Positions 1 through 12,250 of a stretch of 64,000 nucleotides of DNA are shown here, one piece after another (position 1 is the stretch's first letter; every line of letters begins with the position of its first letter). The notes beneath the pieces were generated by a model. That model searched no databases. It saw only the letters and a list, made by a program, of their open reading frames with translations, and was not told the origin of the DNA. Source of the DNA: Spirodela intermedia (Eukaryota > Streptophyta > Magnoliopsida > Alismatales > Araceae); NCBI GenBank assembly GCA_902729315.2, contig LR746275.1:2388501-2452500 (forward strand). Direction: 5' to 3'. A program made the translations under genes and the position numbers.

Positions 1-266
1 CCGATGTGCTGGACGGGGAGAACTTCGTCTTCAAGTACACGGTAGTTGATGGGGGGTTTCTGGGATCGAGGATCAGCTCCTACTCCTTTGAATTATCCTT
101 CACCGTCTCCGGCGCCGGCTCCAAGGGGAAGCTGACGCTCAGCTACGAGACCGCCGACGAGACGCCGCTGTCGGAGGAGGAGGTGGGGAAGATCATCTTC
201 GGCTCCGACGCCATGATAAAGGCGCTCGAGGGATATCTCCTCGCCAATCCGGATGCCTACGTCTAA
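1..266 (+). CDS. PR-10 / Bet v 1-like protein, 3' part only
   Basis: The frame is open from the window edge (first full codon at base 3) to a TAA at 264-266, giving about 87 C-terminal residues. The family is recognised from DGENF near the start, the strand-rich middle and the closing helix ending in LLANPDAYV, which is typical of PR-10 proteins. Members are small cytosolic proteins of about 155-160 residues with a hydrophobic ligand cavity; roles include defence and, in some relatives, alkaloid synthesis (norcoclaurine synthase). PR-10 genes usually have one intron near codon 62, so this is probably part of the second exon. The start and upstream exon lie outside the window. Whether it is a defence PR-10 or a relative with another role cannot be told from this half. 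Confidence 0.8.
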   Translation, partial: DVLDGENFVFKYTVVDGGFLGSRISSYSFELSFTVSGAGSKGKLTLSYETADETPLSEEEVGKIIFGSDAMIKALEGYLLANPDAYV

Positions 267-435
267 GCATAAGGCGGCGCCTCCGTTTCTTCCCCCTTCT
301 TCCCCCCCTGCCTCGTCCCGCCGTTGTCTCTCTCTCCCTGAGTCGGTCTGCCGCGTTTATGCCACCGACTTTCCAGACCTTGGACGATTATCACCGAGTT
401 TCCACCCAGTGTCCTTGTCGTCGAATAAAGAAGAG

Positions 436-438
<3 letters not shown>

Positions 439-486
<48 letters not shown>
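439..486. repeat. (CT)n microsatellite
   Basis: A nearly pure CT run lies 170 bp after the PR-10 stop codon, probably in or just beyond its 3' UTR. Confidence 0.9.
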
Positions 487-822
487 CGCGATGGGCCGGG
501 CTTTGGTTGGGTGGACCATAGAACCACCAATGCTTTGTGGGCCGGCAAGGGGAAATCATATCCAAAATCGAAATTAAGCTCGGCCCGTGAAGGGCCCGGC
601 CCGAATATCTAATTATCGGGTTTTCACTTCGGTTCGATATAAAATTATTACATATAAATTATTTATTTATTTTATTATTATAACCCATTCCCACCCATGC
701 TTTGCAGAATTGACCAACATTTTTATTATTATTTATATTTTAAATTTTAAATAACTGATACAAATGTTTACATCATTTTATCTACCATGCAATCTAAATA
801 TTTAATGATTTGATGATGTGAT

Positions 823-857
823 TGAGAGAGGGGGAGAGAGAGAGAGAGAGAGAGAGG
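823..857. repeat. (GA)n microsatellite
   Basis: GA run interrupted by a short G stretch, in AT-rich intergenic sequence. Confidence 0.85.
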
Positions 858-1427
858 ATCTTACATGGATTTTTCAGTTAATCCCAATTTTCATAAATTA
901 ACGTAGAGCAAGAAGACCCACCAAATTTTAAGAGCATGAATAGTAACAATAATAATTATTATAATTATTATTAAGTCGAAAAAAGTACCTTCCTCAACTA
1001 GTGATACACCCCAAGATATTTTACATAAAAGTACGCGTCTCATATTATATTAGATTTCAAATTCAGTCGGAAAGTACTTTTTCTATCGGTACTTTATAAA
1101 AATTGTCGTTTTATCCGATATTGTTTTTTTAAAACCCCATCACTCTTCTGCTCAAGTGCGAGAATGATGCAATCTGTTCATAATTCAAATGTATCGCGCC
1201 GAGGAGCGAGAAATGATAATATAAAGGGTTTTTTGTGGAAAATACTATGTACAGCGGGACTCAGGAATTGACGGGGCGTCTAAACAGACTCTCAGGGTGT
1301 CCACGTCACCCGGCGTACGCGGTAGCCGCCAGGTTATATATTTTTTTTTATTCACTGATTAGGGTTTCCTTCTTCCCTGGCTCTCTCTCCCTCTGCTTTG
1401 ACCTGCTTCTTCCCTTCTCCTGGTGCG

Positions 1428-1463
<36 letters not shown>
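1428..1463. repeat. Compound (CT)n(CA)n microsatellite in the importin leader
   Basis: CT repeats pass directly into CA repeats about 120 bp before the importin alpha ATG on the sense strand. It probably lies in the 5' UTR or core promoter; no transcript start can be placed from sequence alone. Confidence 0.85.
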
Positions 1464-1579
1464 TACGAGTCACACACTTTCCGTGAGTGTGTGCGAGGGC
1501 TCGGATCGTCTTCAGTCCGTCGTGTTCTTGCCCCTGGTTGATTCCCCTACGGTAGGGTTTCTTTCCGGAAGAATCGAAG

Positions 1580-4500
1580 ATGTCGCTCAGGCCAAATGCG
1601 AGGACGGAGGTGCGCCGCAACCGGTACAAGGTGGCGGTGGACGCCGAGGAGGGCCGCCGGAGGAGGGAAGACAACATGGTGGAGATCCGGAAGAGCAAGA
1701 GGGAGGAGAGCCTCCAGAAGAAGAGGAGGGAGGGCATGCAGGCCCAGTCGTTCCCCGCCGCTGTCCACGCATCCGCCACGGAGAAGAAGGTATGAATCTG
1801 ACGTATTACGTTTTCGATCTCTCCCTTTGTGGATGCGACTGGCTAAAGTCAGCGGACTTGGTCTTGAATCCCCTCAAAATTTTGTCGTTTTTTACACATA
1901 GGAGCCTCGATCCGTATCAATTTGATTATTGTCATATTTTTTATCATGGTCATCCTTGTGATTTATTATGACCACTGTCTGAATCTCAAGCTTGAGAGTC
2001 TTCCGGCAATGGTAGCCGGAGTGTATTCGGATGATACCAGTTTACAGCTCGAGGCCACAACCCAATTCAGGAAACTTCTCTCGATAGGTAAAGTTCGACG
2101 ATGTTCTTTCTTGCGTATTCCATTTCTGGTCTCTACTTGAACAAATTTTCGTTACCGATGCTCAGAGAGAAGTCCTCCAATCGAGGAGGTCATCCAATCT
2201 GGCGTTGTTCCTCGCTTCGTTGAATTTCTGACTAGGGAAGATTTCCCTCAGCTTCAGGTCTGAAACTACATCTCGGATCTTGTAATGAACATATGTTTCA
2301 CGCTAATTATTTACAATGGTGCACATAACCATAATTTTGTATTTTATCGAACAGTTCGAGGCAGCTTGGGCTCTTACAAACATTGCTTCCGGTACTTCAG
2401 AGAATACTAAAGTCGTAATTGATCATGGAGCGGTACCAATATTTGTTGGTCTTCTTAATTCTCAAAGTGACGACGTCCGCGAGCAGGTATGTCTCTCACA
2501 AGCGTGGAGTGCTTGTGAGGACTCTATTTCTCATCCATTCGCGGGAATACGATTGTTATTCACCTTATGTTCTCATCCACGTGTCCTTTTAAATTCATTT
2601 TTCATAGGCTGTGTGGGCGTTGGGAAATGTTGCCGGTGATTCCCCCAGATGCCGAGACCTTGTTCTGGGTCAGGGCGCATTGCTACCACTGCTGAATCAA
2701 CTAAATGAGCATGCGAAGCTTTCTATGCTGAGAAATGCAACATGGACGTTATCTAACTTCTGCAGAGGCAAGCCACAGCCTTCTTTTGACCAGGTGTGGC
2801 TTCTCGTTGTCAATATGTAGGGTTTTGGTACTATATTTCTGGCCCTGTACATGTCAGTAATCTACATTGGCTTTTCAGACAAAACCTGCCCTTCCTGTGC
2901 TTGTTCGGCTCATTCATTCGAATGATGAGGAAGTTCTGACTGATGCTTGTTGGGCACTCTCATACCTTTCTGATGGAACGAATGACAAAATTCAAGCTGT
3001 TATTGAAGCTGGAGTTTGCCCTCGAATCGTTGAACTCCTTCTGTATGTATTGGCACGTGTTTATTCTGCTAAATTTGTTATCATCGTTGGCCGTAATCGT
3101 TTTATTTTGATGTGCCAGTCTTCCCACTGCATATACTTAAGTAACTTAATTTTTTTTTATTTTTTATGATGTTACTATCTCCAGTCATCCTTCACCTTCG
3201 GTGTTGATTCCTGCCCTTCGAACAGTTGGCAATATTGTTACTGGAAATGATTTACAGACACAGGTATGATTTGCTATATGAAATTGATTTTCATTCTATT
3301 TTTCATGTTGAATATATGTTCTACTTACATGGAAGAGCGTATCCTACTGTCCACATCTGCATGGATACAGTCGATTTATCTTTGAAGCTCACTTGTTGCC
3401 GTGAAAGAATGCTTTTGGTCATTAGGTTCATTGTTTGATGTTCTTACATCATAAACATGGCACACTATATCATGTTAACTTACACTTTAATGGTTAGTGT
3501 ACTCGGAGGATGTTTGAAAGGGTTATGGCATTTTTTTAGTTTCAGACGCTTGTTCGTTAAAGTTAGAGTCAGGACAGGTTGAGGTGTCGCCAAATAGCAA
3601 TATTCATTTACCTGCTTGACGCTCAACCAATTACCTCAGCGTATTGTGTTCAAGACTCTTTGACGTTGAAAAGGGGTGATTTCTCTGGGGTTATCATGTG
3701 AACATCCTGTGAGAGAGCTGCAGAGGATTGAAATGGAGGTCTCTATTGGTGATATCGTTGGTATTGCTGTGGTCGAGGTCGATAGGCTGTTTATTTCAAG
3801 CTAATTTGGGATCTGAACACAAAGAAGCTGCCTGCAATCAAGGTGCATGAGCCTGACACTATTTGTTGGTCTGGGCATTAGGCAGCAAAGCTGTTTACCC
3901 TCTATTGCTTGCATTAATCGTGGGTAGTTAGGAGGGTGAAGAATAACGGTGAGGCCATTTAAACCTCTTTTAAGGGTAACCTTCTCTCCTGGCATATTGC
4001 GGTGTAACTTTTTTGGGCAATGAAGAGATATTGATTGGCAAACGAGGGCATGGTTGAAGGAGACGATGGTTTCTGGATGATCATGAAGTTATTACACTTA
4101 TAGGTCTCATTCCATGTCTCTGATGCTGTGTTTGTTAAGGACTAAAATAAATGCTCCAAAATTTGTGAAGATTGGGAATGAATGAAGAACTAGAGAGGAA
4201 AATAAATTGCATTTAGATTGAATAAAATAATTTTCATGCCATAGCTTGACACTGGAGGCGTAAATTGCCTAATTAAGCTGTTTTGACAGATTATCTAGAG
4301 TTGTAGGGGGCACTATTAGAAACTTGTATATTATGTATGAAGCACCCTGTTAGGTTTGATTATGGTTAACAAATTCTGCTGTATCCTTTTTCCTGCTTGG
4401 ATTGCTCACTCCATGTTCTCCTTTGTTTTTCTGTTAAATGATGTGCAGTATATTGGAGTCTTTCTATTCCTACGTGATGCCTTGACGTTGACTTTTAAAG

Positions 4501-6366
4501 TTCATGATTTTTTTACTGAAAAAAAGTAGAATAAATGCTTTGATTTCATCTCCGTGGTTATACTGTGCAATATCTATGAGATATGTGAGGATTGGGATTT
4601 AGTTCTGTTCTCCGTGGATAATGTGGTGTTAGTTAGGTATCAATCGTCTAAGTGGGATGTAATCATCTGAAAGTGGCAATAACACAACGACTGTCCTTGG
4701 TATAGGCCATCCTCCACCCTTAACCCTTTTGGTCCAGGATTTCCTGCTGGGAGAGACATCGACTGGGTCACAGTAATCATCCAGTCACATAGTCTTAAAA
4801 TCGGTCTATTCTGATCTGGATTGGAATCAATGGTTGCCAGTTCAGTTTCAAACATGGAGGGTTGTCACCCTTCTGATACATTCTGGAATGACACTCGCCC
4901 AGCGCTCAGCCGCTACCTAATTTGTCTCCTTTTCTCTTCTTTCTCTGCTTATTTCTCCACCACCCACTCTAACAAATGTGAGGTTGGATCTGGAGCATCC
5001 GTCACTGTTGCGCCGTTATGAGACAAAATCCTCACCCCCAGAAGTGAACAAGAAAGAACAACAACAACACCGTTTTGAAATGCTCCATGACTCCCATGAG
5101 AGTTTTCATACAAACTGATGGAAGCTTTTATATCTAACTACATAACCCGGATTACTTTGCTCGTCCCATTTGATGATATTTTTATGAATATTTTCCAACT
5201 TGGTTTCTGATTAACTACAATCTGCTGTGATAATACCTTAAGAAGGTAGATTTTTCGCAATATGCTGTCTAATTTCATGATTGAAAAGTCTTATGGTATA
5301 TTTACGACTTGTCTGATTCCTGTGCTTCGAGTTGCCATCTCAGCATCCTCCACTTAAGATAGAAGTCCTCCAAGTATTTAGGAAGCATTTTTTCAACAGT
5401 TTTCCGATATCTTGTGAAAAATTTCTTCAGATTGCTGTGGCAGGTGCTTCTTGCCGCTAATTAAAATAAACCCTTTTTTTCTTTTTCAGTATATCATCGA
5501 TAATCAAGCTCTCCCCTGCCTTCTTAATCTCTTGACTCACAACCACAAGAAAAGCATCAAGAAGGAAGCTTGCTGGACGATTTCGAACATCACCGCGGGA
5601 AACAAGGAGCAGATACAGGTGCTGTAGAATCTTTGCCATATTCGGAAAATCCTCTTTTTTTTATTAAAAAGAAGAGCATCGAGGCCCATTCTTGTTTTTT
5701 TTTCTTTTTTTTATTACTTGATTTGATTCTGTTCTGGAACCAGGCTGTGATCAACGCGGAAATAGTCGGCCCCCTCGTCCATCTGCTTCAGATCGCCGAG
5801 TTCGAGATCAAGAAGGAGGCTGCCTGGGCCATCTCCAACGCCACCTCTGGGGGAACCCACGAACAGATAAAGTACCTCCAGTCCACGTGTTGACCAGCCC
5901 CAGCAAACCCCCCCCCCCCCCCGGGCCCCCTATATGACGTCATTTTATTTACTTCCTCACCCCCGTTGACCGCAGGTTCCTGGTCAGCCAGGGCTGCATC
6001 AAGCCGCTGTGCGACCTCCTCATCTGCCCTGACCCGCGGATAGTCACCGTCTGCCTGGAGGGCCTCGAGAACATCCTCAAGATCGGCGAGGCGGAGAAGA
6101 ACCTAGGCAAGACGGAGGGAGTCAACGTCTACGCCCAGTTGATCGACGATGCTGAAGGGCTGGAGAAGATCGAGAACCTCCAGAGCCACGACAACACCGA
6201 GATCTACGAGAAGGCCGTCAAGATCCTCGAGACCTACTGGCTGGAGGACGAGGACGACGCCATGCCCACCAACGACGGCGGCGCCGGTGTCGGCGCCGCC
6301 CAGCCCGGCTTCGGCTTCGGCAGCAGCGAGGTCCCCGTGCCCTCCGGCGGTTTCAAATTCGGCTGA
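1580..6366 (+). CDS. IMPA: Importin subunit alpha
   Basis: Nuclear import adaptor that binds NLS cargo and importin beta and carries cargo through the nuclear pore. Exons: 1580-1789, 1991-2087, 2166-2257, 2355-2486, 2608-2793, 2879-3042, 3185-3263, 5490-5618, 5744-5871, 5976-6366. The sum is 1608 nt, 535 residues, matching the usual length of about 530. Residues 1-70 form the basic IBB domain ([16 protein letters not shown], then Arg/Lys clusters). Next come about ten ARM repeats with the classic Trp/Asn ladder ([66 protein letters not shown]). The C-terminus is acidic, then Gly/Phe-rich, ending GGFKFG, as in plant IMPA proteins. Intron 7 is long (2.2 kb); all others are under 130 bp except intron 1 (201 bp). 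All ten exons join in frame with GT-AG borders. The exact paralogue (IMPA1/2/4) is not resolved. Confidence 0.96.
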
Positions 6367-7030
6367 CCAACGGTGTGCTCCCATAACCCACCCATCTCCT
6401 CTCTTTCTCTGCTCTGCTCTGATCTTCTTCCTCTTCTGACGAATTCATTCCTCCGCCGGATCTGCAGAGCTGCTCGTTTCCCGGCGGTGAACTGGTTCTC
6501 GTCTCTGTGGGGAATGTGGGGTGGGGGTATGGAGTCAGTACGAACATCTGCATCTGTCTGTGGTGGCTCCGCCATTGTTGGAGGTGGGGTGAGGAGGGGG
6601 GGTGGGGGAAGTCGTCTTGTTGGGGGACAGAGAGGGCAGAGCTGAAAGAGTTTGACGAAGAGGGAGGTGCTCGATCTCTATGGACCTTTGTTAGTATATC
6701 CAAAATCCTAGTTTCCTTATACCTCTTTATTTTTTGATAATTTTTCTTCTCCCCTCACACGTAAGCTTGCTCGTGAAGGGTATTATCGTCACTTCATGGT
6801 GTCTAGGGTTTCCTTTTCCCCCCCCCCCTCCCTGTCTGGGTTGTGGACCGGGCCGCCGCCGGCCTCGAGCCCGGTCATATTTATTAACAGACCCGATTCA
6901 CCATGGCGCCGTCGTCGTTTTGCTCCTCGCCGCTCCCGCCCTCCCGCCCCCTCTTTCCAGCGTTTCCCTCCATTCTTTCATCCCCCTCCCCCCTCCCCCC
7001 TCGAGATCTATCTATCTCTTTCTCTCTCTC

Positions 7031-7061
<31 letters not shown>

Positions 7062-7174
7062 AATTCTTGGTTGGAGCGGGTTGGGGCGCCGACAGCTTGC
7101 GGAGGCGAGTGGCAGTGATCTGTGTGCCGGGGGTGGGCTTTCCGGCGGGGATTGGATGCGAGGGGAGGAGGAAG
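6367..7174. other. Intergenic, importin alpha to GATA factor
   Basis: Holds the importin 3' UTR (T- and CT-rich) and the GATA promoter and leader. A G-rich stretch lies near 6580-6610. No separate gene is seen. Confidence 0.6.
7007..7061. repeat. (CT)n tract in the GATA leader
   Basis: CT-rich run on the sense strand ending about 113 bp before the GATA factor ATG; probably 5' UTR or core promoter. Confidence 0.85.
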
Positions 7175-7895
7175 ATGGATCACAGCGGCGATAAGGTGAG
7201 CTTGGGGCGGGTTCTGGCATGCCATTTCCACTCGCTAAGCTTGGATTGCTCGTCGATCTGTTGTTGAGTGTGGTGGGGGAGAGGGTGTGTGATGCGATGA
7301 TTGGTGGTGTTGCAGAGCTCGGGATCTGTGGATTCGGAGAGGAAGTCTGGGGAGGAGGCCTCGGACGAGGGGAGCCAGTTCCGCGAGCCGAAATGCTGCA
7401 CGATCTGCCGCACCACGAGGACGCCTCTGTGGAGGGGTGGCCCTTCTGGCCCCAAGGTACTGACTAGGAGATCCTCTCTCTCTTTCTCTCTCTCCCTCTC
7501 TCTCTCTCCCCCTCGATCGGCCTGTGCTGGGATGGGATGTGTTTTGATGGTTCCTCTCAGGATGATCATTTTGTGCTCCGCTAGTTGGATGTGGTCGTGA
7601 TCTTGACCGAGGTCGGTTCTCTTGCGTGCAGTCGCTGTGCAATGCCTGCGGGATCAGGTACGGGAAGAAGAGGAGAGAGCTCCAGGGGCCTGAGGGAGGG
7701 GTGAAGGAGAAGCGGGAGAGGAGGCGGAAGGCCATTACCAAGGCAGGCATCCTCCGGCTGCTGGGCCTCGGGAAGGACGCCCGGCTAAAGCCGGCCACTC
7801 TCCTCCAAATGGAGCAGAGATGGCCATGGCGGCGGCTCGGTGAAGAAGAAGAGGCCGCCGTCCTGCTCATGGCTCTCTCCTCTGGTTTCCTATAA
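7175..7895 (+). CDS. B-class GATA zinc-finger factor with LLM motif
   Basis: Exons 7175-7195, 7316-7456 and 7632-7895 give 141 residues. Exon 1 codes only seven residues (MDHSGDK). The GATA finger is C-X2-C-X18-C-X2-C, with cysteines at about 35, 38, 57 and 60, containing TPLWRGGP and SLCNACGIRYG; an 18-residue loop is the plant class B form. A basic tail (KKRREL, then EKRERRRK) follows, and the C-terminus carries AAVLLMALSSG. That Leu-Leu-Met motif defines the LLM-domain B-GATAs (GATA15/16/17 group), nuclear regulators of germination, greening, branching and flowering in Arabidopsis. Length and architecture fit. The intron between exons 2 and 3 splits the finger loop right after GPK. The residue after GIRY is Gly where Arg is more usual. 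A CT-rich run (7472-7509) sits just inside intron 2. Confidence 0.93.
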
Positions 7896-8763
7896 CCCTA
7901 GCCGCAGACTGAACTGCAACCCCTCCTCTCCTCCCACCACCAAGCAACCAACCAACCAACCAGCCAGTCTCTGTACTCTTCTTCCTCCGAGCTCCGCCAT
8001 GCGAAAACCCATAGATCCGTATGCGCACCGATTTACCGGCAATAGAAATATCATTCAGTCGTTTATCTCCTCGCATCAAGAAGATCCATCCTCAACGGCG
8101 AGATCAGCCATGTCTGCCACCGTCCCCTCTCGTCTCCTTCTCCACAAAAAGAGGAATCTCCGCGGGATCGCTCGCGTTTCTGCAAGCGGCAGAATCTCCA
8201 TTTTCGGAGGCGGGGGACCCTGCGCAGATGCGAGGCCGCAGCGGTAAGATCCTCTGCTCTCCTGCATCCAAATCCATGGCGTTCCCCCCTCCCGCCCGCT
8301 AGGGTAAATCTCCTGGTCTGGTCTCTTGCTGGAATCCGAATCGGCGAGGAGGGCAGCTTCGTCCGAAGCAGCCCAAGTTCTTCTTCTGCCCGACAGCTGT
8401 AGTCATGGGCTCGAGCCCCTCGGTCGGGGGCGATCCTCCCTGGGACCTCCGCCACTGACAGGTCCCTGGATCTGTGAAGGCCATTCGCAGTATCTTCCTC
8501 TCGGATGACCATCTGATGAGCTCGACCTGAAACTTTCTGCCACCCTGCAAGCAAATCTGTGTTGGCAGGAGGAGGAGAAGCCGTCGCCCCTGTTCATAAT
8601 TTTTTCCTCTGGAACGTGGAATTAACTCACCCCACCGTCGATCTATTAAAGTTTCGAATATCTAATTATTCCACATCCCATCGAAGTTGCGATTTTTTTT
8701 CTTGCCCAATTCGGTGGTGAATCAATATGAGCGGAATAGATCATCCAGCCCGGAGCCCACACC

Positions 8764-8799
<36 letters not shown>

Positions 8800-9126
8800 C
8801 GGCCATGGAGGCGAATATTCTTCCGACCGGAGTGTTCAAAGGGGAGAAGTACTTTGGGTGCGGAAGTCAACAACACGCAATGCCAGCGGGAGCGCCGGAG
8901 AGAAGGACGGCCGGGCAAAGTCCACCGACGGGGGGTGTGTTCCCGGCCCAGTCGCCGCCGGCGGCGGGATGGCACAGTCGCCGGTTTGTCCCACTCGCCG
9001 AGCCGCCACGTGCGTCGTCGCAGCCCTGGGGGACCAAATCGGGCAGACACGGATCGTCATCCGTCTCCGCCCACCTCTTTTCCTCCGTCTTTCCTCAAAT
9101 GTTTCCCCGCAGAGATGAAAGTGTAG

Positions 9127-9170
<44 letters not shown>

Positions 9171-9837
9171 AGAGAGAGAGAGAGAGAATGGGTTCATCCC
9201 CTCCCCAGTAAGCGACCAGCAGACGCAACCCCATCATGTGAGCCCCCCTCCCCGCTGGCGGCGCCACCGTGGGCCTCCCCCGTCCCCTCCGGGAGGCGAT
9301 AGCTCCTCCGCCGCCCTTCACCTCTGATGCTGCCGACGCAGAAAGTTCATTTTTCCCTTCGAGGATCTGAATCCAGGTCCAGCCCGGCTCCCAATTCCCC
9401 TTTTCCGCCTCCCATGGCGGCTAAAGGAGGGAGCTTTCCTCCCTCGCCGGAAAGAAATAGCGGCGAGAGAGAGGGAGAGAAACAGTAGCCATGGAAAGGC
9501 TATCAAGACGGGAAACGGGGGAGGAGAAAGAAGCCAGCATGACCAAGTTCACTATCAAGACGATTAATAATCTCGTTGAATACAAAGGGTAGCCATCACG
9601 CTGGCCAAGACCTCGGAAGGCTGACGGGTGCTGAAAGCAGTCAATTTACAGACCTGGGAAGGAGACAATCCTCTTGCTCATCATCTCCCTCCCCCGCTTA
9701 TTCACGTCGACCACAGAATATGACAAGAATACCACACATACGAATCTACACCCCCCCCTCTCCCCCTCTTTCTCTCTCTCTCTGTCTCTCTCTGTCTACT
9801 GGTAATTCCTCTCAAATCTGGAAGCAGAGGCTTCCGA
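7896..9837. other. Intergenic, no supported gene
   Basis: Starts with the GATA 3' UTR. Moderately GC-rich sequence follows with several frames open on both strands, none resembling a known family. Holds a (CT)n tract at 8766-8797, a (GA)n tract at 9129-9187 and CT-rich sequence at 9758-9797. A small unrecognised gene cannot be excluded. Confidence 0.5.
9129..9187. repeat. (GA)n microsatellite
   Basis: Long GA run with a few GG interruptions. It creates spurious Glu/Arg-rich and Ser/Leu-rich frames on both strands. Confidence 0.9.
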
Positions 9838-10332
9838 TTAGAAGAAGAAGAAGAAAAGGGAAGAGACGGCGAGGAGGAAGAGTGGAGAGGCGGGAGCGAT
9901 GGAGGATGCGCTGTTGTATGAACTGGAAGGCGGCGGGGGGCTGTAGAAATAGAAGGGAAAATAGGGCATTATAGGGTTGGGTGGCGGCGGAGCGGGGTAG
10001 TTTCTGTATGGCGGGGGATAGATATAACCTGGGCTTCCGCCGCCGTACGGTGGCGGCGGTGGGGAGACGTAGACGTAAGTGTTCGCCGGCGGCGGGGGGG
10101 GGGAGGCGTAGACGTAGGTGTTCGTCGGCGGCGGTGGGCAGTTGGCAGAGGAAGGCGGCGGTGGCGACGGCGGCGGCGGAGAGAGGAGCGGGTGGCACGG
10201 GTTGTCGCACGAGGAGCACATTGTACAGGAGACGCCGTCTTTCACCACCGGCGCCGCCGCGGCCGCAGACGGCGGCGACGGGGGCAGCACCAGCAGAAGC
10301 CAGAGCAAGAAGAGACCCCATGCGCCGCCCAT
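9838..10332 (-). CDS. Extensin-like proline-rich protein, secreted, probably GPI-anchored
   Basis: A single exon codes 164 residues. It has a clear N-terminal signal peptide (GLFLLWLLLVLPPSPPSA), then a small Cys cluster CTMCSSCDNPC typical of one plant family of proline-rich wall proteins. The core is rich in SPPPP/SPPPPP blocks and Tyr motifs (NTYVYASPPPPP, NTYVYVSPPPPP), the pattern of extensins whose prolines are hydroxylated and glycosylated and whose tyrosines can cross-link. The C-terminus is hydrophobic (about 20 residues, ending in a Phe run) after a small-residue stretch, as expected for a GPI anchor signal. Its strongly biased code makes open frames on the other strand, but only this strand gives signal peptide, Cys motif and tail together. 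Precise function is unknown. Confidence 0.82.
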   Translation of the reverse strand: MGGAWGLFLLWLLLVLPPSPPSAAAAAPVVKDGVSCTMCSSCDNPCHPLLSPPPPSPPPPSSANCPPPPTNTYVYASPPPPPANTYVYVSPPPPPYGGGSPGYIYPPPYRNYPAPPPPNPIMPYFPFYFYSPPPPSSSYNSASSIAPASPLFLLAVSSLFFFFF

Positions 10333-11061
10333 ATCGGAGGAAGGAGAAGGAGAAGAAGAAGAAGATGATAAAGAAGAAGGGGAAGGGGAGATCGGAGGAA
10401 GGAGGAGGAAGAAGAAGAGGGGAGGCGGTGGAGAGGAATGTGGGAGGCTTTACTAGAGAGAGGAATTATAGAGAGAGGGAGTGGGGTCGTCGGTTGGTGG
10501 TGGTCATGGGGCCGTGGCGGCGGGGTGAGGCTACTCCCCTTTTCTCAGAGCAGACGGGGGTTCAGTCACCGCATCCGGACGCCACTACTCATTCTCTCTC
10601 TGCACATGGCGGAGATCAACGAGAGGAAGAGGATGACGACCCACGGGCGTGTGGACTCGCATGGTGGGGGCCACCCGCCACGTGCGAACCCCGCCACCTT
10701 TTCCTGCGGGAGCGGTCGTCCGCGATAGGTGAGTTGACTCGGGTTGAAAAAAATTTCGGACCCATCCAGCCAGGTGTTGCGCGGAGAACGACTCGTTGAC
10801 GGCGCCACCGACGTCCACGTGGAATTATTCACCGGATTATTCAGAAAATGGAGTTTAGTAATCACTAAAACAATTTAATGGCATCATTAATAACGAGACC
10901 AGTATCCCCCCCACCTCTAATCTGCTACGGAGGCTAGAGCTAGAGAGAGAGAGAGAGAGAGCTAGAGCTAGAGAGAGAGAGAGAGAGAACCAGCTTCTCA
11001 CCCCTCGAGCATTAATGTTTTACCGCATCCCCACCCCGACCCCGCTGGATTCCGCTGACCG

Positions 11062-11120
11062 CAGCCCGTAGAACCTGAACTAGGAGGTGGAAGAGAGAGA
11101 GATAGAAAGACAGATAGATG

Positions 11121-11151
<31 letters not shown>

Positions 11152-11320
11152 GCTTTGTGTGGCCATCGGGTCAGGTGGCATGCAGGGGTTCTGCAGACCA
11201 CAGCCCGTAGAACCGAACTCGGAGGGAAGAGAGATAGATAGATAGAGAGAGAGAAAGAGAGAGAGAGAGTGCAAGGCTTTGTGTGGCCACCGGGTGAGGT
11301 GGCGTGCAGGGGTTGGGTTT
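11062..11320. repeat. Two-copy tandem duplication, 139-bp period
   Basis: The word CAGCCCGTAGAACC recurs at 11062 and 11201, each copy followed by GA/GATA repeats and then GGCTTTGTGTGGCCA and GTGCAGGGGTT-like sequence. The copies differ mainly in microsatellite length and scattered substitutions. Confidence 0.85.
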
Positions 11321-12250
11321 GTCGGGGGAAGAAGACGGCGTCTCGTTTCGCATTATTTTGATTGATCTTAGCAGATTGCCACTGCCTCGTCCCCGCTCTT
11401 AATCTGCCATTCTTGGCAGATCTGCAGTAAGCTCTTGCCCCTCGGGGAGAGGTTCTTGCTCTTCCTCGATCGGATCGTAATTATGTAATATCTTAAGCAC
11501 AATCACATGGCTGAGTTACAACTCAACAAAACAAAACAAAAAGTACACAACATTACGTGTGATTTATAGTATTTTTTGTTTAATCTGCATCGAAAATAAA
11601 CACGTTTTTTATATAAAACAAATTATCAGATTTACCTCACTTCCCCAATAAATAATTATTTCTTAAGTGATTATTATTTAATAAATTAGTTAAAATAACT
11701 TTATTCACTTCACCCGTGTAAAAGTTTCGGGAAAAAAGTTGCCATGCCTTTGTCTATATATAAAATATATATCACTGCTCCTACTACGCTAAACATGCCA
11801 AATAAAAAAATAACTACTTTTTATTTGATTTTTTATAATAATTTTAATTTTATCGTGCGAGATTGATTGGCCCATGAAAAGCTACCTTCATTTAGATGGC
11901 CATCTACTTTCTTGACTAGTTTATGTGACCATTGTCTCGAGTTTGACCCACGGTACTAGTGGGTTCTTAGACTAGCCCATTTGACTTGGACCGCTAAGGG
12001 AACTAGGTCAACTATTCGATGTACACCTAGTGAGTAGTTAGAGAGAGAGAGAGAGAGAGAGAGTTGTGCCTATTTTTCAACATATTTCTTCGGCTATGTC
12101 AACGTGACGCTCCACCCAGGCATCCATCCGTTGTCAACTTCACTGTTTTACACCGTCCTTATCAAGCAAATCTACTGATTTCATCATTTTTCTTTGGATT
12201 TTTTTTTAGTTGATCTTCCTCGATGCAGATTTCTATTTTTTTATATAATT

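Larger units (their letters stand above)
267..1579. other. Intergenic, PR-10 to importin alpha
   Basis: No gene is supported. The stretch holds a (CT)n tract just after the PR-10 stop, a (GA)n tract near 840, AT-rich sequence from about 600 to 1240, and the CT/CA-rich leader of the importin gene. Reading frames here come from microsatellites and do not resemble proteins. Confidence 0.7.

Noticed and set aside
8021-8597. Several overlapping frames of 60-160 codons on both strands after the GATA gene
   Set aside because: No family resemblance, no consistent splice signals and mutually overlapping; treated as intergenic.
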